DNA from: Methanocaldococcus infernus ME | GTDB taxonomy: Archaea > AGJL01 > Methanococci > Methanococcales > Methanocaldococcaceae | Direction: 5' to 3' | NCBI RefSeq assembly: GCF_000092305.1 | Contig: NC_014122.1 | Location: forward strand, 248,001 to 312,000 | DNA length: 64,000 nt | Part shown: piece after piece, positions 26,918 through 35,775 of the stretch | Numbering within the stretch: the first letter of the stretch is position 1 | How the letters are laid out: every line of letters begins with the position of its first letter | Notes under the pieces: model-generated | What the model was told of the DNA's origin: nothing | The model's input: only the letters and a program-made list of their open reading frames with translations | The model's database searches: none | Position numbers and translations under genes: made by a program

Positions 26918-27565
26918 ATATCCTTCAACAACACTTAAGTTAGAGTTATATATAGCCCAATCAATTGGCTCTAAGAGAGCTGCTAAGGAGATGAAGACAA
27001 GGGAAAGAAAGAGCAATAAAATTTTAATCTTTTTTAAGCTCTTTTTGTAATAGAAAGTTTTAGCCAACTCTAAGCCAAGAACTATAGCTATAGAAAAACC
27101 AAAGAATTCAAAGAGTCCATGAGGAATTATATAAAAGATAGCTGAAAGAGGAAGCTTATAACCAACAATCCCAGTTATTGGGTTAAGGACAGAGAACAAA
27201 TATAGAATTGAAAGATACTTAAAGAACTTCTCCTCATCTTCATCTCTACTGAGATATCCAAAAAGAGCAAAAACCACTACAATAATTAGGCAAGATAGAA
27301 AGTTTGAGAGTAAGTAAGAGAGAGCGTAAGATAAGTATGGGTTATTTAAAGAGGAGCTAACTGTGCTATGAACAACTGAATACTTGGCTGTCCCTATCTC
27401 AGCTACAATATTAACAGACTCTTTAACTGGAGGAAAGAGCTTTAAAGAGAGATAATATATAAATTTACCAAAAAAGAAGGAGATGAAGAAGCCAATCCAG
27501 CAGAAGATATAGGTTAAGAAAAGCTTTTTATGTAAAGGAAGGTTAAAGAATTCCTTAAATCTCAT
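26879..27565 (-). CDS. SpoIIM/DUF95-like membrane protein
   Basis: About six membrane helices in 228 residues. The segment IPHGLFEFFGFSIAIVLGLE (about residues 150-169) is the conserved core of the stage II sporulation protein M family, which is widespread in archaea without sporulation and has no settled role. It begins one nt after aIF2-beta ends, so it belongs to the dut-fen-aIF2-beta string. Confidence 0.75.
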   Translation of the reverse strand: MRFKEFFNLPLHKKLFLTYIFCWIGFFISFFFGKFIYYLSLKLFPPVKESVNIVAEIGTAKYSVVHSTVSSSLNNPYLSYALSYLLSNFLSCLIIVVVFALFGYLSRDEDEEKFFKYLSILYLFSVLNPITGIVGYKLPLSAIFYIIPHGLFEFFGFSIAIVLGLELAKTFYYKKSLKKIKILLLFLSLVFISLAALLEPIDWAIYNSNLSVVEGYSIVLSYLLGFKL

Positions 27566-27566
27566 A

Positions 27567-27989
27567 TTAGATCATCCTTATAGGCCTTATGGCTCCACAG
27601 GCTGTACATTTTAGTAAGTGTACTCTTCCCTCCTTAATGATCTTAGTATCTGGCTTACCACACTCTCTACAGATGACATACTCTCTTAAGAAGTCTTGAA
27701 TTCTTGCCTTTAAAAGCTCTGGGTTAATTTTTCTTTGTAGTACTAACCTTCCACCTTCTATATTCCCAGCACTACCAGTTTCTTTTAATAAATATTTTGC
27801 AAAGAAGTTTTCATCTCTATTCATAGCCTTAGCTAATTGGCTGAAGTTTCTTATTATGGTTTTATTCCCCTCTATCAATATCTCTATCTCTGGGAGCTCA
27901 AATCTGTCCTTCTCAAACACATAGTCAGGAATCTGTTCTCTTGCTCTTTTTAATAAGGCTTTATAGTCATAGTAGTCAATCTCTTCCAT
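27567..27989 (-). CDS. aif2b: Translation initiation factor 2 subunit beta
   Basis: Part of the aIF2 trimer that delivers initiator tRNA to the small ribosomal subunit. 140 residues with an N-terminal helix, the central domain NKTIIRNFSQLAKAMNRDE and a C-terminal zinc ribbon, VICRECGKPDT and LKCTACGAIRPI, giving the four Cys ligands. A GGTGA sequence precedes the ATG. Sits between fen and the SpoIIM-like gene. Confidence 0.96.
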   Translation of the reverse strand: MEEIDYYDYKALLKRAREQIPDYVFEKDRFELPEIEILIEGNKTIIRNFSQLAKAMNRDENFFAKYLLKETGSAGNIEGGRLVLQRKINPELLKARIQDFLREYVICRECGKPDTKIIKEGRVHLLKCTACGAIRPIRMI

Positions 27990-28011
27990 TTGCTCTCACC
28001 AAATAAATTTT

Positions 28012-28983
28012 TTATTTAAACCAACTATCTAATGTCCTCTGCTTAGTTTTACTAACTATTAGATTATAAAGTTTATCCACATGTTTCTTAACCCTCTCAT
28101 AGTTAAAGTCATGCTCTTCAACCAAAAATTTTATTAACCCTTCTTTATCTGGCAACCTTAAATTTAAGCTATAGTCATCAGTAACTCTTGGATTTTTAAA
28201 GATATTTTTTATTTCTTCATAGTTTTTAACCTCTTTCTTTAAAATGTCTTTAGCTACCCTTGCTCTAACCATCTCATAAGCTCTTTTAAATCCTATCCCT
28301 TCTATCCCCTTAGGATTATAGTCAGTTCCCATCATAATAGCTATGTCTATTAGATCATCTAAGCTTATCCTTAAATTTTCTAACACTTCATTAAGCTCAA
28401 TTAACTCCAACTCATCCTTAGTTGTTGTTAAATTCCTAACAACCCTTGGAGCTCCATATAATAGAGAGTCATAATCTTGACTAACCACTGCCCAAACATC
28501 TCCTTTCTTAGCCATATAGCTGGCCTGAGCTTCCCCCTCTGAAGGAGCTTGAACATAGGGTATGCCCATTAAGCTTAGTAAGTATTTACAATTCTCAATC
28601 ATATCCTTATTTACATAGCTTAACCTTTTAAAGTATCTTGCTCTTTCAATCTCATCCTGAACCTCTCTTAACTTCTCTTCAGCTTTCTTCTTCTCCTCTC
28701 TCCTCTTCTCCCTTGTCTTCTCTTTTAACTTAGGAGGCTCTCCATCAAAAACCCAAATTGGGATAATATCATTTTCCAATAACATGATGGTTTTGTAAAA
28801 TATTCCATTGTATGCTGAAGTTATTCCTCCTCTCTTATTTGTTAAAGGAGAGCCATCTTTTAATCTAATTGAGGATAAGAATTGATAAATAGCATTAAAT
28901 CCATCTATAGCCAACTTTTTCCCTTTAAGATCATTAAAATCTATTCTTTTCTTAGGAATGTAGTCACCTAATTGAACTCCCAT
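28012..28983 (-). CDS. fen: Flap endonuclease 1
   Basis: Structure-specific nuclease that removes 5' flaps in Okazaki fragment maturation and repair. Active-site acids: AIDGFNAIYQF, WVFDGEPPKL, PSEGEAQAS, SQDYDSLLYG and MGTDYNPKGI. The C-terminus ends QRTLDSWFK, a PCNA-interacting box. 323 residues, normal. Begins two nt after dut. Confidence 0.96.
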   Translation of the reverse strand: MGVQLGDYIPKKRIDFNDLKGKKLAIDGFNAIYQFLSSIRLKDGSPLTNKRGGITSAYNGIFYKTIMLLENDIIPIWVFDGEPPKLKEKTREKRREEKKKAEEKLREVQDEIERARYFKRLSYVNKDMIENCKYLLSLMGIPYVQAPSEGEAQASYMAKKGDVWAVVSQDYDSLLYGAPRVVRNLTTTKDELELIELNEVLENLRISLDDLIDIAIMMGTDYNPKGIEGIGFKRAYEMVRARVAKDILKKEVKNYEEIKNIFKNPRVTDDYSLNLRLPDKEGLIKFLVEEHDFNYERVKKHVDKLYNLIVSKTKQRTLDSWFK

Positions 28984-28985
28984 GA

Positions 28986-29456
28986 CTATCTACCTTTATA
29001 TATTCCATTATATAACTTCTCTACACCCTCACATTTAACAAAGACAATTTGACAAAGTCTTGCATATCTATGTATAGTTATTGGCTTCATTACATTCAGT
29101 AAATACTCAGGCCTTCCCTCATAGCCAGGATCATGAACAGCTGAGTATATAGTGGAACCCATCCTTAATAGAGAGCTTCTTGGATAAACAAAGGCTGCCA
29201 CATCTTTAGGGATCTTTATATATTCAGCAACCTTGATAATATAGATTCCTTCACTTAGCCTTATCTTCTCATTCTCTTCAGAGTCAAAAATTTTAACATA
29301 GTTAGGAATTCTCCTCTTCTCATTGCTAAAGTCTATCTCTCCCTCTCCTTCTAATTTATAAATTTCTTTAACTTTTAAATCTATACCACACTGCTGTATC
29401 TGTTCTTCCTTAACATGCTCTATAAAGCTCTTTGCCTTCCTTGGGCCTATGATCAT
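28986..29456 (-). CDS. dut: Deoxyuridine triphosphatase of the Dcd-like family
   Basis: Hydrolyses dUTP to dUMP, keeping uracil out of DNA. The 156-residue protein resembles the M. jannaschii MJ1102 dUTPase from memory: QQCGIDLKVKEIYKLEGEGE, YPRSSLLRMGSTIYSAVHDP and GYEGRPEYLLNV. Because dCTP deaminase and dUTPase share this fold, a deaminase side activity cannot be excluded. No clear Shine-Dalgarno sequence; the message may be nearly leaderless from an AT-rich element at about 29470. Divergent from the next gene by 42 nt. Confidence 0.85.
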   Translation of the reverse strand: MIIGPRKAKSFIEHVKEEQIQQCGIDLKVKEIYKLEGEGEIDFSNEKRRIPNYVKIFDSEENEKIRLSEGIYIIKVAEYIKIPKDVAAFVYPRSSLLRMGSTIYSAVHDPGYEGRPEYLLNVMKPITIHRYARLCQIVFVKCEGVEKLYNGIYKGR

Positions 29457-29498
29457 GGTAAAAACCTTTAAATATTATTATGAAAAATAGTTAAGTTC

Positions 29499-31292
29499 AT
29501 GGTTGATGTCATAACATTTATTATATTAATATTTTTAATGTATTTAATAAATCCCTTAAAGAATGAAGAAAAATTTATTACAACTCCATTTTTAACTGTT
29601 TTTTATATAATTTCATTATCCTACTTATTATCTACTTTAAATATAAAAATGTATAAGATGATATATATAGCAATTCTTTCTATAATAGCTTTATATTTAG
29701 CATATAAAGGAAAATTAGAACCTAAATTACATGTTCCTAATAAGTTAATGTTAATTACTATATTAACTTTAATTTTTGCATTTTTAATTTTACCTAAGTA
29801 TCCTTGTGACATGTGGGATAGTCAAAATCATTTCTACAAGGCTAAAGCTATAATTTTAGATAAAACTATTTTTTATAGTTACAAAGATTTTGCAGGTTAT
29901 TTAACATATCCATATTATCTACTATATCCATCAGGATTTCATGTTTTAGTATATATACTATCTAATTCTTTTTATGATATCCCTTATTCTGCTTATTTCT
30001 TAGAATTTTTTATATTGACTTTATATGTATTTTCTATATACTACATAGGAGAAAGTATAAACAAAAATTTAGGATTTTATACAGCTTTATTTGTTCCTAT
30101 CTGCTTTGAATTTTATAGAGTATTTTTAAGAACATTATTCCCCAATGCTTTAGGATTTGCCATATTTTTGGTTCTTGTAGCTCTTTTATTAAGATATAGG
30201 AGTACAAAAAATACCATATACTTAAAAATTTTTAGTTTAGGAACTTTTTCTTTAATATTCACACATACTTTTCCATTTTTAATGTTGTTTTTATTTTTGT
30301 TATCTTTAACAATTCATGATCTAATTAAAGGGAGAAAAAAAGAAGTAATTAACTATATTATCTACTTCTTAATTTCTATCTTTTTAGCTTTAATGATAAT
30401 TAAAATTAATGAATACAGATTTCATGATAATAAATTAACTAAAGCTATAGAATCATATTCAAAAATGAAATTTTTAAAAAATGAAGATATTATTTTAGAC
30501 TGTATTACTATCCTTGGAGGCTTAGGATCTTATTATATAGTTAATACTCTTTTAATATTAATTTGTAATATTTATGTAAGCTTTGAATATTTCCTTAAAT
30601 GTTTAATTTTAGCAACAATTTATTTTTTATTATTTTTATTTGGGTGCATATATTTCTATAAAAAAGAATATTCATTTTTAATTACATATTCAATACTTAT
30701 GATATTGTGGATCATAAATAATCAAGTGTTTGGAATATATATCCCTTTTTATTCAGCACTTTATAATTCATCAAGATGGTTTCTCAATTTTCAAATTTTC
30801 TCTCCTGTATTTTATGGAGCTGGACTTTATTATATAAGAGAAAAAATTAGTAAAAAATTAGCAGTATTATTTTTAGTTGTTTTAATGTTGGGACATATTC
30901 ATTCTAACATATTTCATCATCCATTTTATTGGAAATTTTATGTAGTCAATGATGGAGTTATTGAAGCCTTTAAATTTATAGACAAAAATCTTAAAAATGA
31001 AACTATATTAAATTTTGGTCAAGATAGTGGCCAGTTTATTCCAATATTTGCAAATAACAAATGTACATTTTCTTATGTAAATAAACACTGGAGGGGTAAA
31101 CATGTATCTTATATTCAGCAACTAACGTGGGAAGGGAACTATAAAGAATTCATAAATTTCTGTAAGAGTAGTAATATTAGTTACGTATTCATATCAATAA
31201 ATTCTAATGTAAACAAGACATTTTTTGAAAATAATAAATATTTTGAAATTATCTTTAGAAATAATTCAACAATGTTAGTTAATATAAAATAA
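29499..31292 (+). CDS. Large AT-rich multi-spanning membrane protein, GT-C-like
   Basis: 597 residues with roughly 13-14 membrane helices and a soluble C-terminal domain from about residue 490. An acidic motif after the first helices, YPCDMWDSQNHFYKAKA (about 105-121), resembles the first luminal loop of GT-C glycosyltransferases that use lipid-linked sugars. I cannot name the family. The coding DNA is visibly richer in A and T than its neighbours, with many ATA and AAA codons, and the gene lies directly upstream of two tRNA genes, a common insertion place. Foreign origin is likely but not proved. Confidence 0.6.
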   Translation: MVDVITFIILIFLMYLINPLKNEEKFITTPFLTVFYIISLSYLLSTLNIKMYKMIYIAILSIIALYLAYKGKLEPKLHVPNKLMLITILTLIFAFLILPKYPCDMWDSQNHFYKAKAIILDKTIFYSYKDFAGYLTYPYYLLYPSGFHVLVYILSNSFYDIPYSAYFLEFFILTLYVFSIYYIGESINKNLGFYTALFVPICFEFYRVFLRTLFPNALGFAIFLVLVALLLRYRSTKNTIYLKIFSLGTFSLIFTHTFPFLMLFLFLLSLTIHDLIKGRKKEVINYIIYFLISIFLALMIIKINEYRFHDNKLTKAIESYSKMKFLKNEDIILDCITILGGLGSYYIVNTLLILICNIYVSFEYFLKCLILATIYFLLFLFGCIYFYKKEYSFLITYSILMILWIINNQVFGIYIPFYSALYNSSRWFLNFQIFSPVFYGAGLYYIREKISKKLAVLFLVVLMLGHIHSNIFHHPFYWKFYVVNDGVIEAFKFIDKNLKNETILNFGQDSGQFIPIFANNKCTFSYVNKHWRGKHVSYIQQLTWEGNYKEFINFCKSSNISYVFISINSNVNKTFFENNKYFEIIFRNNSTMLVNIK

Positions 31293-31324
31293 ACCAAAAT
31301 ATATAAATCCAAAAAATAGAAAAG

Positions 31325-31333
31325 TATATATAT
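31325..31333 (+). promoter_or_regulatory. TATA box of the tRNA genes
   Basis: TATATATAT within AAAGTATATATATCAC, about 35-43 nt upstream of the tRNA-Arg 5' end. This matches an archaeal promoter transcribing both tRNAs, which are only about 20 nt apart. Confidence 0.55.
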
Positions 31334-31367
31334 CACTTTTTCTATTCCTATTTTTGCTGTTTTGTGA

Positions 31368-31445
31368 GGACCCGTAGCCTAGCCTGGATAGGGCACCGGC
31401 CTTCTAAGCCGGGGGTCGGGGGTTCAAATCCCCCCGGGTCCGCCA
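31368..31445 (+). tRNA. trnR-UCU: tRNA-Arg (anticodon UCU)
   Basis: Full cloverleaf folded by hand: acceptor GGACCCG with CGGGTCC, anticodon stem CCGGC/GCCGG around loop CTTCTAA (anticodon TCT, reads AGA), T stem GGGGG/CCCCC around TTCAAAT. Discriminator base G at 31442 and an encoded CCA at 31443-31445. No intron. AGA is the dominant Arg codon in this genome. Confidence 0.95.
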
Positions 31446-31465
31446 CTTTGTTAACCTCTTTTACT

Positions 31466-31540
31466 GCTCCGGTGGTGTAGTCCGGCCAATCATGCGGGCC
31501 TTTCGAGCCCGCGACCCGGGTTCAAATCCCGGCCGGAGCA
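31466..31540 (+). tRNA. trnE-UUC: tRNA-Glu (anticodon UUC)
   Basis: Acceptor GCTCCGG pairs with CCGGAGC, anticodon stem CGGGC/GCCCG around CTTTCGA (anticodon TTC), T stem CCGGG/CCCGG around TTCAAAT. Discriminator A at 31540. The following bases are TTATAT, so CCA is not encoded, unlike the neighbouring tRNA-Arg. Probably cotranscribed with it. Confidence 0.95.
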
Positions 31541-31594
31541 TTATATCTTAATTTTATTTTAATTTTTATCTAAAGATTTAAATATTGTGATATT

Positions 31595-32227
31595 ATGGAT
31601 AAATATGAGCTTATTGAGAAGCTAAAGAGAGAGGGTTATATAAGAAGTAATAGTGTAGAGGAAGCTCTTTTAAAGGTTCCAAGGGAAGAGTTTGTCCCAG
31701 AACATTTAAAAGACTATGCCTACTGTGACACCCCTTTAGAAATTGGTCATGGTCAGACAATTTCAGCCCCTCATATGGTTGCTTTAATGTCTGAGCTTTT
31801 AGAGCTTAAGCCAGGGATGAAGGTTTTAGAAATTGGCACTGGCTCAGGCTACCATGCAGCTGTCACTGCTGAGCTTGTGGGAAAAGATGGGTTAGTGGTT
31901 AGCATAGAGAGAATTCCAGAGCTTGCAGAGAGGGCTGAAAAAACCTTAAGAAAGTTAGGTTATGATAATGTAATAGTTATAGTTGGAGATGGCTCTTTAG
32001 GATACAAGCCCTTAGCTCCCTATGATAGAATTTACTGCACAGCTGCAGCTCCTTCTATCCCTAAGAGTTTAATTAGCCAACTAAAAGATGGAGGAAAAAT
32101 GGTTATCCCTGTTGGGAAGTATATGCAAAAGCTAATACTATTAGAGAAGAGAGGGGATAAGATTATAACCAAAGACTATGGAGCTGTAGCCTTTGTTCCA
32201 CTCATTGGAGAAGAGGGATTTAAATAA
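31595..32227 (+). CDS. pcm: Protein-L-isoaspartate O-methyltransferase
   Basis: Methylates damaged isoaspartyl residues so that they can return to aspartate, useful at high temperature. Motifs: [35 protein letters not shown] and the SAM loop [20 protein letters not shown]. 210 residues. A GTGAT stands just before the ATG. Ends with an 8-nt overlap with convergent truA. Confidence 0.95.
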   Translation: MDKYELIEKLKREGYIRSNSVEEALLKVPREEFVPEHLKDYAYCDTPLEIGHGQTISAPHMVALMSELLELKPGMKVLEIGTGSGYHAAVTAELVGKDGLVVSIERIPELAERAEKTLRKLGYDNVIVIVGDGSLGYKPLAPYDRIYCTAAAPSIPKSLISQLKDGGKMVIPVGKYMQKLILLEKRGDKIITKDYGAVAFVPLIGEEGFK

Positions 32228-32996
32228 ATTCATTCATAGTCTTGGCTATCCCAAATTTCATTATATATTCCTTATATCTCTCAAGCCAGAACTCTTTAAA
32301 TTTTTTTATTGAGTAATTGTCATAATTATAGTTTATATCAACCTTAGCCTCAACCAAAATTAAGCCCTCTGCTGGGAAAGTTATAACCCCCTCTCTATAG
32401 TTAGGATCAAGAATCTTATCTACCCACTCTAAGCTCTTCTCTTCTCTTCCTATTAAGTGCAAAAGCCCTACAATTTTCCTAACCATCTGCCATAAAAAGC
32501 TCTCTCCAACAACATCAACCTCTAAGAAAAAGCCATAATCATTAATTTTAATGTCATATATTTTCCTTATAGGGCTTTTCTCTTTACTTCTATCTCTCTT
32601 ACTTAAGTTATGAAAGCTATGCTCTCCTATAAGTTTCTCTCCTGCTTTTCTCATTAACTCAAGGTTGTAGTCAAGATTTGGCATAATATATCTATAGTGC
32701 CTATATTGGACTTTTGGGATCTCCTCTATCTCCTTATATCCTAAAATCCATATGCCAAATTTCTTTAACTCATGGTTTATATAGCTAAGAATTGGCTCTT
32801 TCTTTAACTTTAGAATAACAAAGTTTCCTAAGGCTGAAACTCCTTTATCTGTCCTTCCTCCACTGTAAATAATTTTTCTCTCCTCTAAGAAATTTAGCTT
32901 CTCTAAAGTATTTAAAAGTTTATCACAAACAGTTTCCTTATGTGGTTGCTGTTGAAAGGAATATCTTCCATCATAAGCTATCTTTAAGATGTACAT
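32220..32996 (-). CDS. truA: tRNA pseudouridine synthase A
   Basis: Makes pseudouridine at positions 38-40 of the tRNA anticodon arm. Catalytic Asp is in [14 protein letters not shown], and the C-terminal domain carries [18 protein letters not shown] start it at the ATG at 32996 ([20 protein letters not shown]), since the preceding 12 codons of the longer reading run into phnE and are not family-like. About 258 residues. Confidence 0.92.
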   Translation of the reverse strand: MYILKIAYDGRYSFQQQPHKETVCDKLLNTLEKLNFLEERKIIYSGGRTDKGVSALGNFVILKLKKEPILSYINHELKKFGIWILGYKEIEEIPKVQYRHYRYIMPNLDYNLELMRKAGEKLIGEHSFHNLSKRDRSKEKSPIRKIYDIKINDYGFFLEVDVVGESFLWQMVRKIVGLLHLIGREEKSLEWVDKILDPNYREGVITFPAEGLILVEAKVDINYNYDNYSIKKFKEFWLERYKEYIMKFGIAKTMNEFI

Positions 32997-33021
32997 AATA
33001 GAAACCTTCAATTTGTTAAAC

Positions 33022-33780
33022 TTAATTCTCAACTAGTATTTTCTTACGGATATATGATGATATTTTTTCTACTCCTAATAATATTATAAATATAAGTAAT
33101 AGTATTGCAAACACGTTATCATATTCAAATACTCTAAATTTTATAATAAACTGAAATCCTAATCCTCCAACCCCAAACATACCTAATATGATTGCAACTC
33201 TAATATTATGATCGAAAGCATACATAACATAATTTACAAACGAGGGCATAACTTGTGGAAAAACTCCATATATTAATTTTTGAAAATATGTTGCTCCACA
33301 GGTCTCTAATGCTTCTAAAGGTTTTGGATCTATTTCTTCTATAGATTCAGCAAAAAATCTACCTATCATACCGGTAGAATGTATTGCAATAGCAAATATT
33401 CCCTGAGCAGCTCCTAAACCTACAGCAGGAATTAATAAAAAAGCCCATACAATATCAGGTATAACTCTTGCTATCATTATTATTACTCTTGATATTTCAT
33501 ATACAATTCTATTAATAGTCATATTTCTTGAAGCTAATATTCCCAAAATTATTGAGAAAATTATACCTAATATAGTTCCAACATAGGCTATTGCGATTGT
33601 TTGTATTGTAGGCTCTATCAATTCAGATATGTATGCTATATTAGGAATTCTCATTAATGTTGTTATTTTAGAAAGTTTTAAGAAATCGTTGATAGTAATA
33701 CCCAAGTAATTCATAAAAATTATAAACATTATTAAATTTGCAAAAATACTAACTAACCAAATTTTGTTAATTCTATTCAT
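33022..33780 (-). CDS. phnE: PhnE-type phosphonate/phosphite ABC transporter permease
   Basis: Inner-membrane permease with about six helices. The cytoplasmic coupling loop reads PLEALETCGATYFQKLIYGV, the EAA-type sequence of the PhnE/PtxC family, followed by the typical FDHNIRVAIILGMFGVGGLG. 252 residues with GTGGT before the ATG. Third gene of phnDCE. CG-containing codons are more frequent here than in the surrounding genes. Substrate could be phosphonate, phosphite, hypophosphite or phosphate. Confidence 0.87.
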   Translation of the reverse strand: MNRINKIWLVSIFANLIMFIIFMNYLGITINDFLKLSKITTLMRIPNIAYISELIEPTIQTIAIAYVGTILGIIFSIILGILASRNMTINRIVYEISRVIIMIARVIPDIVWAFLLIPAVGLGAAQGIFAIAIHSTGMIGRFFAESIEEIDPKPLEALETCGATYFQKLIYGVFPQVMPSFVNYVMYAFDHNIRVAIILGMFGVGGLGFQFIIKFRVFEYDNVFAILLLIFIILLGVEKISSYIRKKILVEN

Positions 33781-33797
33781 AATACCACTTTCTAATT

Positions 33798-34571
33798 TTA
33801 TTTTTTGCTATAAATTTTTTTAATAATACCTTCATCAAGATTTTTTGGAGAGCCATAATATACTACTTTTCCGTTTGATAGACCAAGAATTTTATCGCAA
33901 TATTTTTTAGCATATTCCAGTTGGTGTAAGCTGATTATAATTGATATATTATCATTTTTAGATATTAATTTAAACAATCCTAAAATCTCTTCGGAAGTTT
34001 TAGGATCTAAATTAGATACAGGCTCATCAGCCAGTAAGACAATAGGTTCCATGGCTAATGCTCTGGCTATTCCAACTCTTTGCTGTTGTCCTCCAGATAG
34101 TTTTGATACTTTACTATTTATTTTGTCGCCTAATCCTACTTTATAAATACAGTTTTTAGCTATTTCTACATCTTTTTGTGGAAAATAACCAAAATATGTC
34201 CCTATTCTATATATAATACCTCTTTCGTTTATATGGGGCAATCTACCTATTAATACATTTGTTAATACTGTTGTTCTTGGTATTAAATTAAATTGTTGAA
34301 ATACCATTCCTATTTTTTTTCTAATTTGATTTTTATTATTGGATTTGTTTTTATCAAATACAATTTTTTTATTATCAATAATTATCTCCCCAGAATCCGG
34401 AGTTTCTAACCCAATTAAACATCTTAATAATGTTGTTTTACCTGCACCACTTAATCCTAAAATTCCTATTATTTCGCCATATTTAACTTTAAAACTAACA
34501 TCTTTTAAAACTTCTTCATTACCAAAAGACTTTCTTAAATTATTTACTATAATTGAATAACCATTCTTCAT
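33798..34571 (-). CDS. phnC: PhnC-type ABC transporter ATP-binding protein
   Basis: ATPase of the phosphonate/phosphite importer. Walker A GLSGAGKTTLLRC, signature LSGGQQQRVGIARAL and Walker B VLLADEPVSNLDP, with FQQFNLIPRTTVLTNVLIGR typical of PhnC. 257 residues from the ATG at 34571, placed after CGGTG; the upstream in-frame GTG is part of that sequence. Sits between phnD and phnE with short spacers. Confidence 0.9.
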   Translation of the reverse strand: MKNGYSIIVNNLRKSFGNEEVLKDVSFKVKYGEIIGILGLSGAGKTTLLRCLIGLETPDSGEIIIDNKKIVFDKNKSNNKNQIRKKIGMVFQQFNLIPRTTVLTNVLIGRLPHINERGIIYRIGTYFGYFPQKDVEIAKNCIYKVGLGDKINSKVSKLSGGQQQRVGIARALAMEPIVLLADEPVSNLDPKTSEEILGLFKLISKNDNISIIISLHQLEYAKKYCDKILGLSNGKVVYYGSPKNLDEGIIKKIYSKK

Positions 34572-34630
34572 GATATAAAACACCGTAAATTTATTTATTG
34601 AAAAATAAAAATAGTGATTAACCAGACATT

Positions 34631-35536
34631 TTATAACTTACCTAATGCTTTGGCAGCATCTTCAATAATTTGATAATCTTTTGGTGAAGCTTCAACATAT
34701 CCAATTACCTTACCACCAGATATTTTTAAAGCTTCTTCTTTACTCATGGATAAAAAAGTATTCTTTATTTTTTCCCTAACATCTTTTGGAATTGTGTCTA
34801 TCCTATATACCCAAGGATATCCTGGTATAGGATCTGATTTCCATATTATTATATTTGTTTCATTAGAGATCAATCCTTTTTCAATCATTACTGGATAAGT
34901 CCTATCATTATCAGCTCCAGCATTCACTCTACCTTCTTTAATTGCAAGTTCTACGGCATCATGTCCTCCTGCAAAAATTATCTTTTTAAAATCTTTTTCC
35001 GGATTAATCCCTGCTTTTAATAATGCATAATATGGAATTAGATAACCAGAAGTTGATTTTGGATCTACAAATGCAAAGGTAATTTCTTTAGCATGTTCTT
35101 TTAAGGTTTTTAAATCTTTAACACCCATATCATATGTCTCTTTATTGACTACAATAATACTATGATATGTTGGCTTTCCAGTTTTTGCAGAAACCTCCAT
35201 AACAAATGGCACTATATTAGGGTCTCTATAATGAGCTGACACATAAGTAAAAGGTCCTAAATATGCCATATCAGCTTGTTTATTTAAGAGGGCTTCTACA
35301 GCTGCAGTGTAATCAGGAACTAAATTAACTTTAAATTTATATCCTGTAGCTTTTTCTAATTTATTGAATAAAGGTTCCATGTCTTCAAGCATTTTGGTAG
35401 GATCTTCATCAGGGATCATCACTACTCTAATAACTTTTTCTTTTTCAGTAGATGTAGTATTTCCAATACATCCAGCAAATATAGTTATAAATAATATTCC
35501 AATTAATATAGATATATTCAAAACTTTTTTATTCAA
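34631..35536 (-). CDS. phnD: PhnD-type substrate-binding lipoprotein
   Basis: Extracellular binding protein of the phosphonate/phosphite importer. Signal helix ISILIGILFITIFAGCIG ends in a lipobox with Cys 22; the mature part has VVMIPDEDPTKMLEDMEPLF, ADMAYLGPFTYV, DPKSTSGYLIPYYALLKAG and FAGGHDAVELAIKEGRVNAG, all family features. Start codon is TTG, five nt after GGTG. First gene of phnDCE. No phosphonate-degrading or phosphite-oxidising gene lies nearby. Confidence 0.9.
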   Translation of the reverse strand: MNKKVLNISILIGILFITIFAGCIGNTTSTEKEKVIRVVMIPDEDPTKMLEDMEPLFNKLEKATGYKFKVNLVPDYTAAVEALLNKQADMAYLGPFTYVSAHYRDPNIVPFVMEVSAKTGKPTYHSIIVVNKETYDMGVKDLKTLKEHAKEITFAFVDPKSTSGYLIPYYALLKAGINPEKDFKKIIFAGGHDAVELAIKEGRVNAGADNDRTYPVMIEKGLISNETNIIIWKSDPIPGYPWVYRIDTIPKDVREKIKNTFLSMSKEEALKISGGKVIGYVEASPKDYQIIEDAAKALGKL

Positions 35537-35596
35537 TTTATCACCTATTAATTTTTTTAATATCGGTTATAGGATTAAAAATAGAGCAAAGTAATA

Positions 35597-35606
35597 CATA
35601 TAAATT
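35597..35606 (-). promoter_or_regulatory. Putative TATA box of the phnDCE operon
   Basis: CATATAAATT (minus strand AATTTATATG) about 60 nt upstream of the phnD TTG. A small hairpin GCTAA-AAAA-TTAGC lies further upstream at 35627-35640. Judged by eye. Confidence 0.4.
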
Positions 35607-35734
35607 TCTATTTAGACTTTCTAATAGCTAAAAAATTAGCAAATATTCTAAATTAAATGTAATTCAACGTTTTACAAAAATAGGTTTAAAATTTTCATAT
35701 GTTTTTTAAAATACTACCGCAAAATATAACTTTA

Positions 35735-35766
35735 TATAAGCCTTTACTTAAACATTTTAATAGAAA
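35735..35766 (+). repeat. 32-bp direct repeat, copy 1
   Basis: Perfect copy of the sequence at 38598-38629, starting TATAAGCCTTTACTTAAACA and ending TTTTAATAGAAA. It lies 9 nt beyond the stop of the cbiO-type gene, in the 239-nt spacer between that gene and phnD, which otherwise holds only the phnD promoter. Some similarity (AACTTT-type) continues a few bases upstream of the perfect block. Confidence 0.85.
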
Positions 35767-35775
35767 TAGAAGCCT

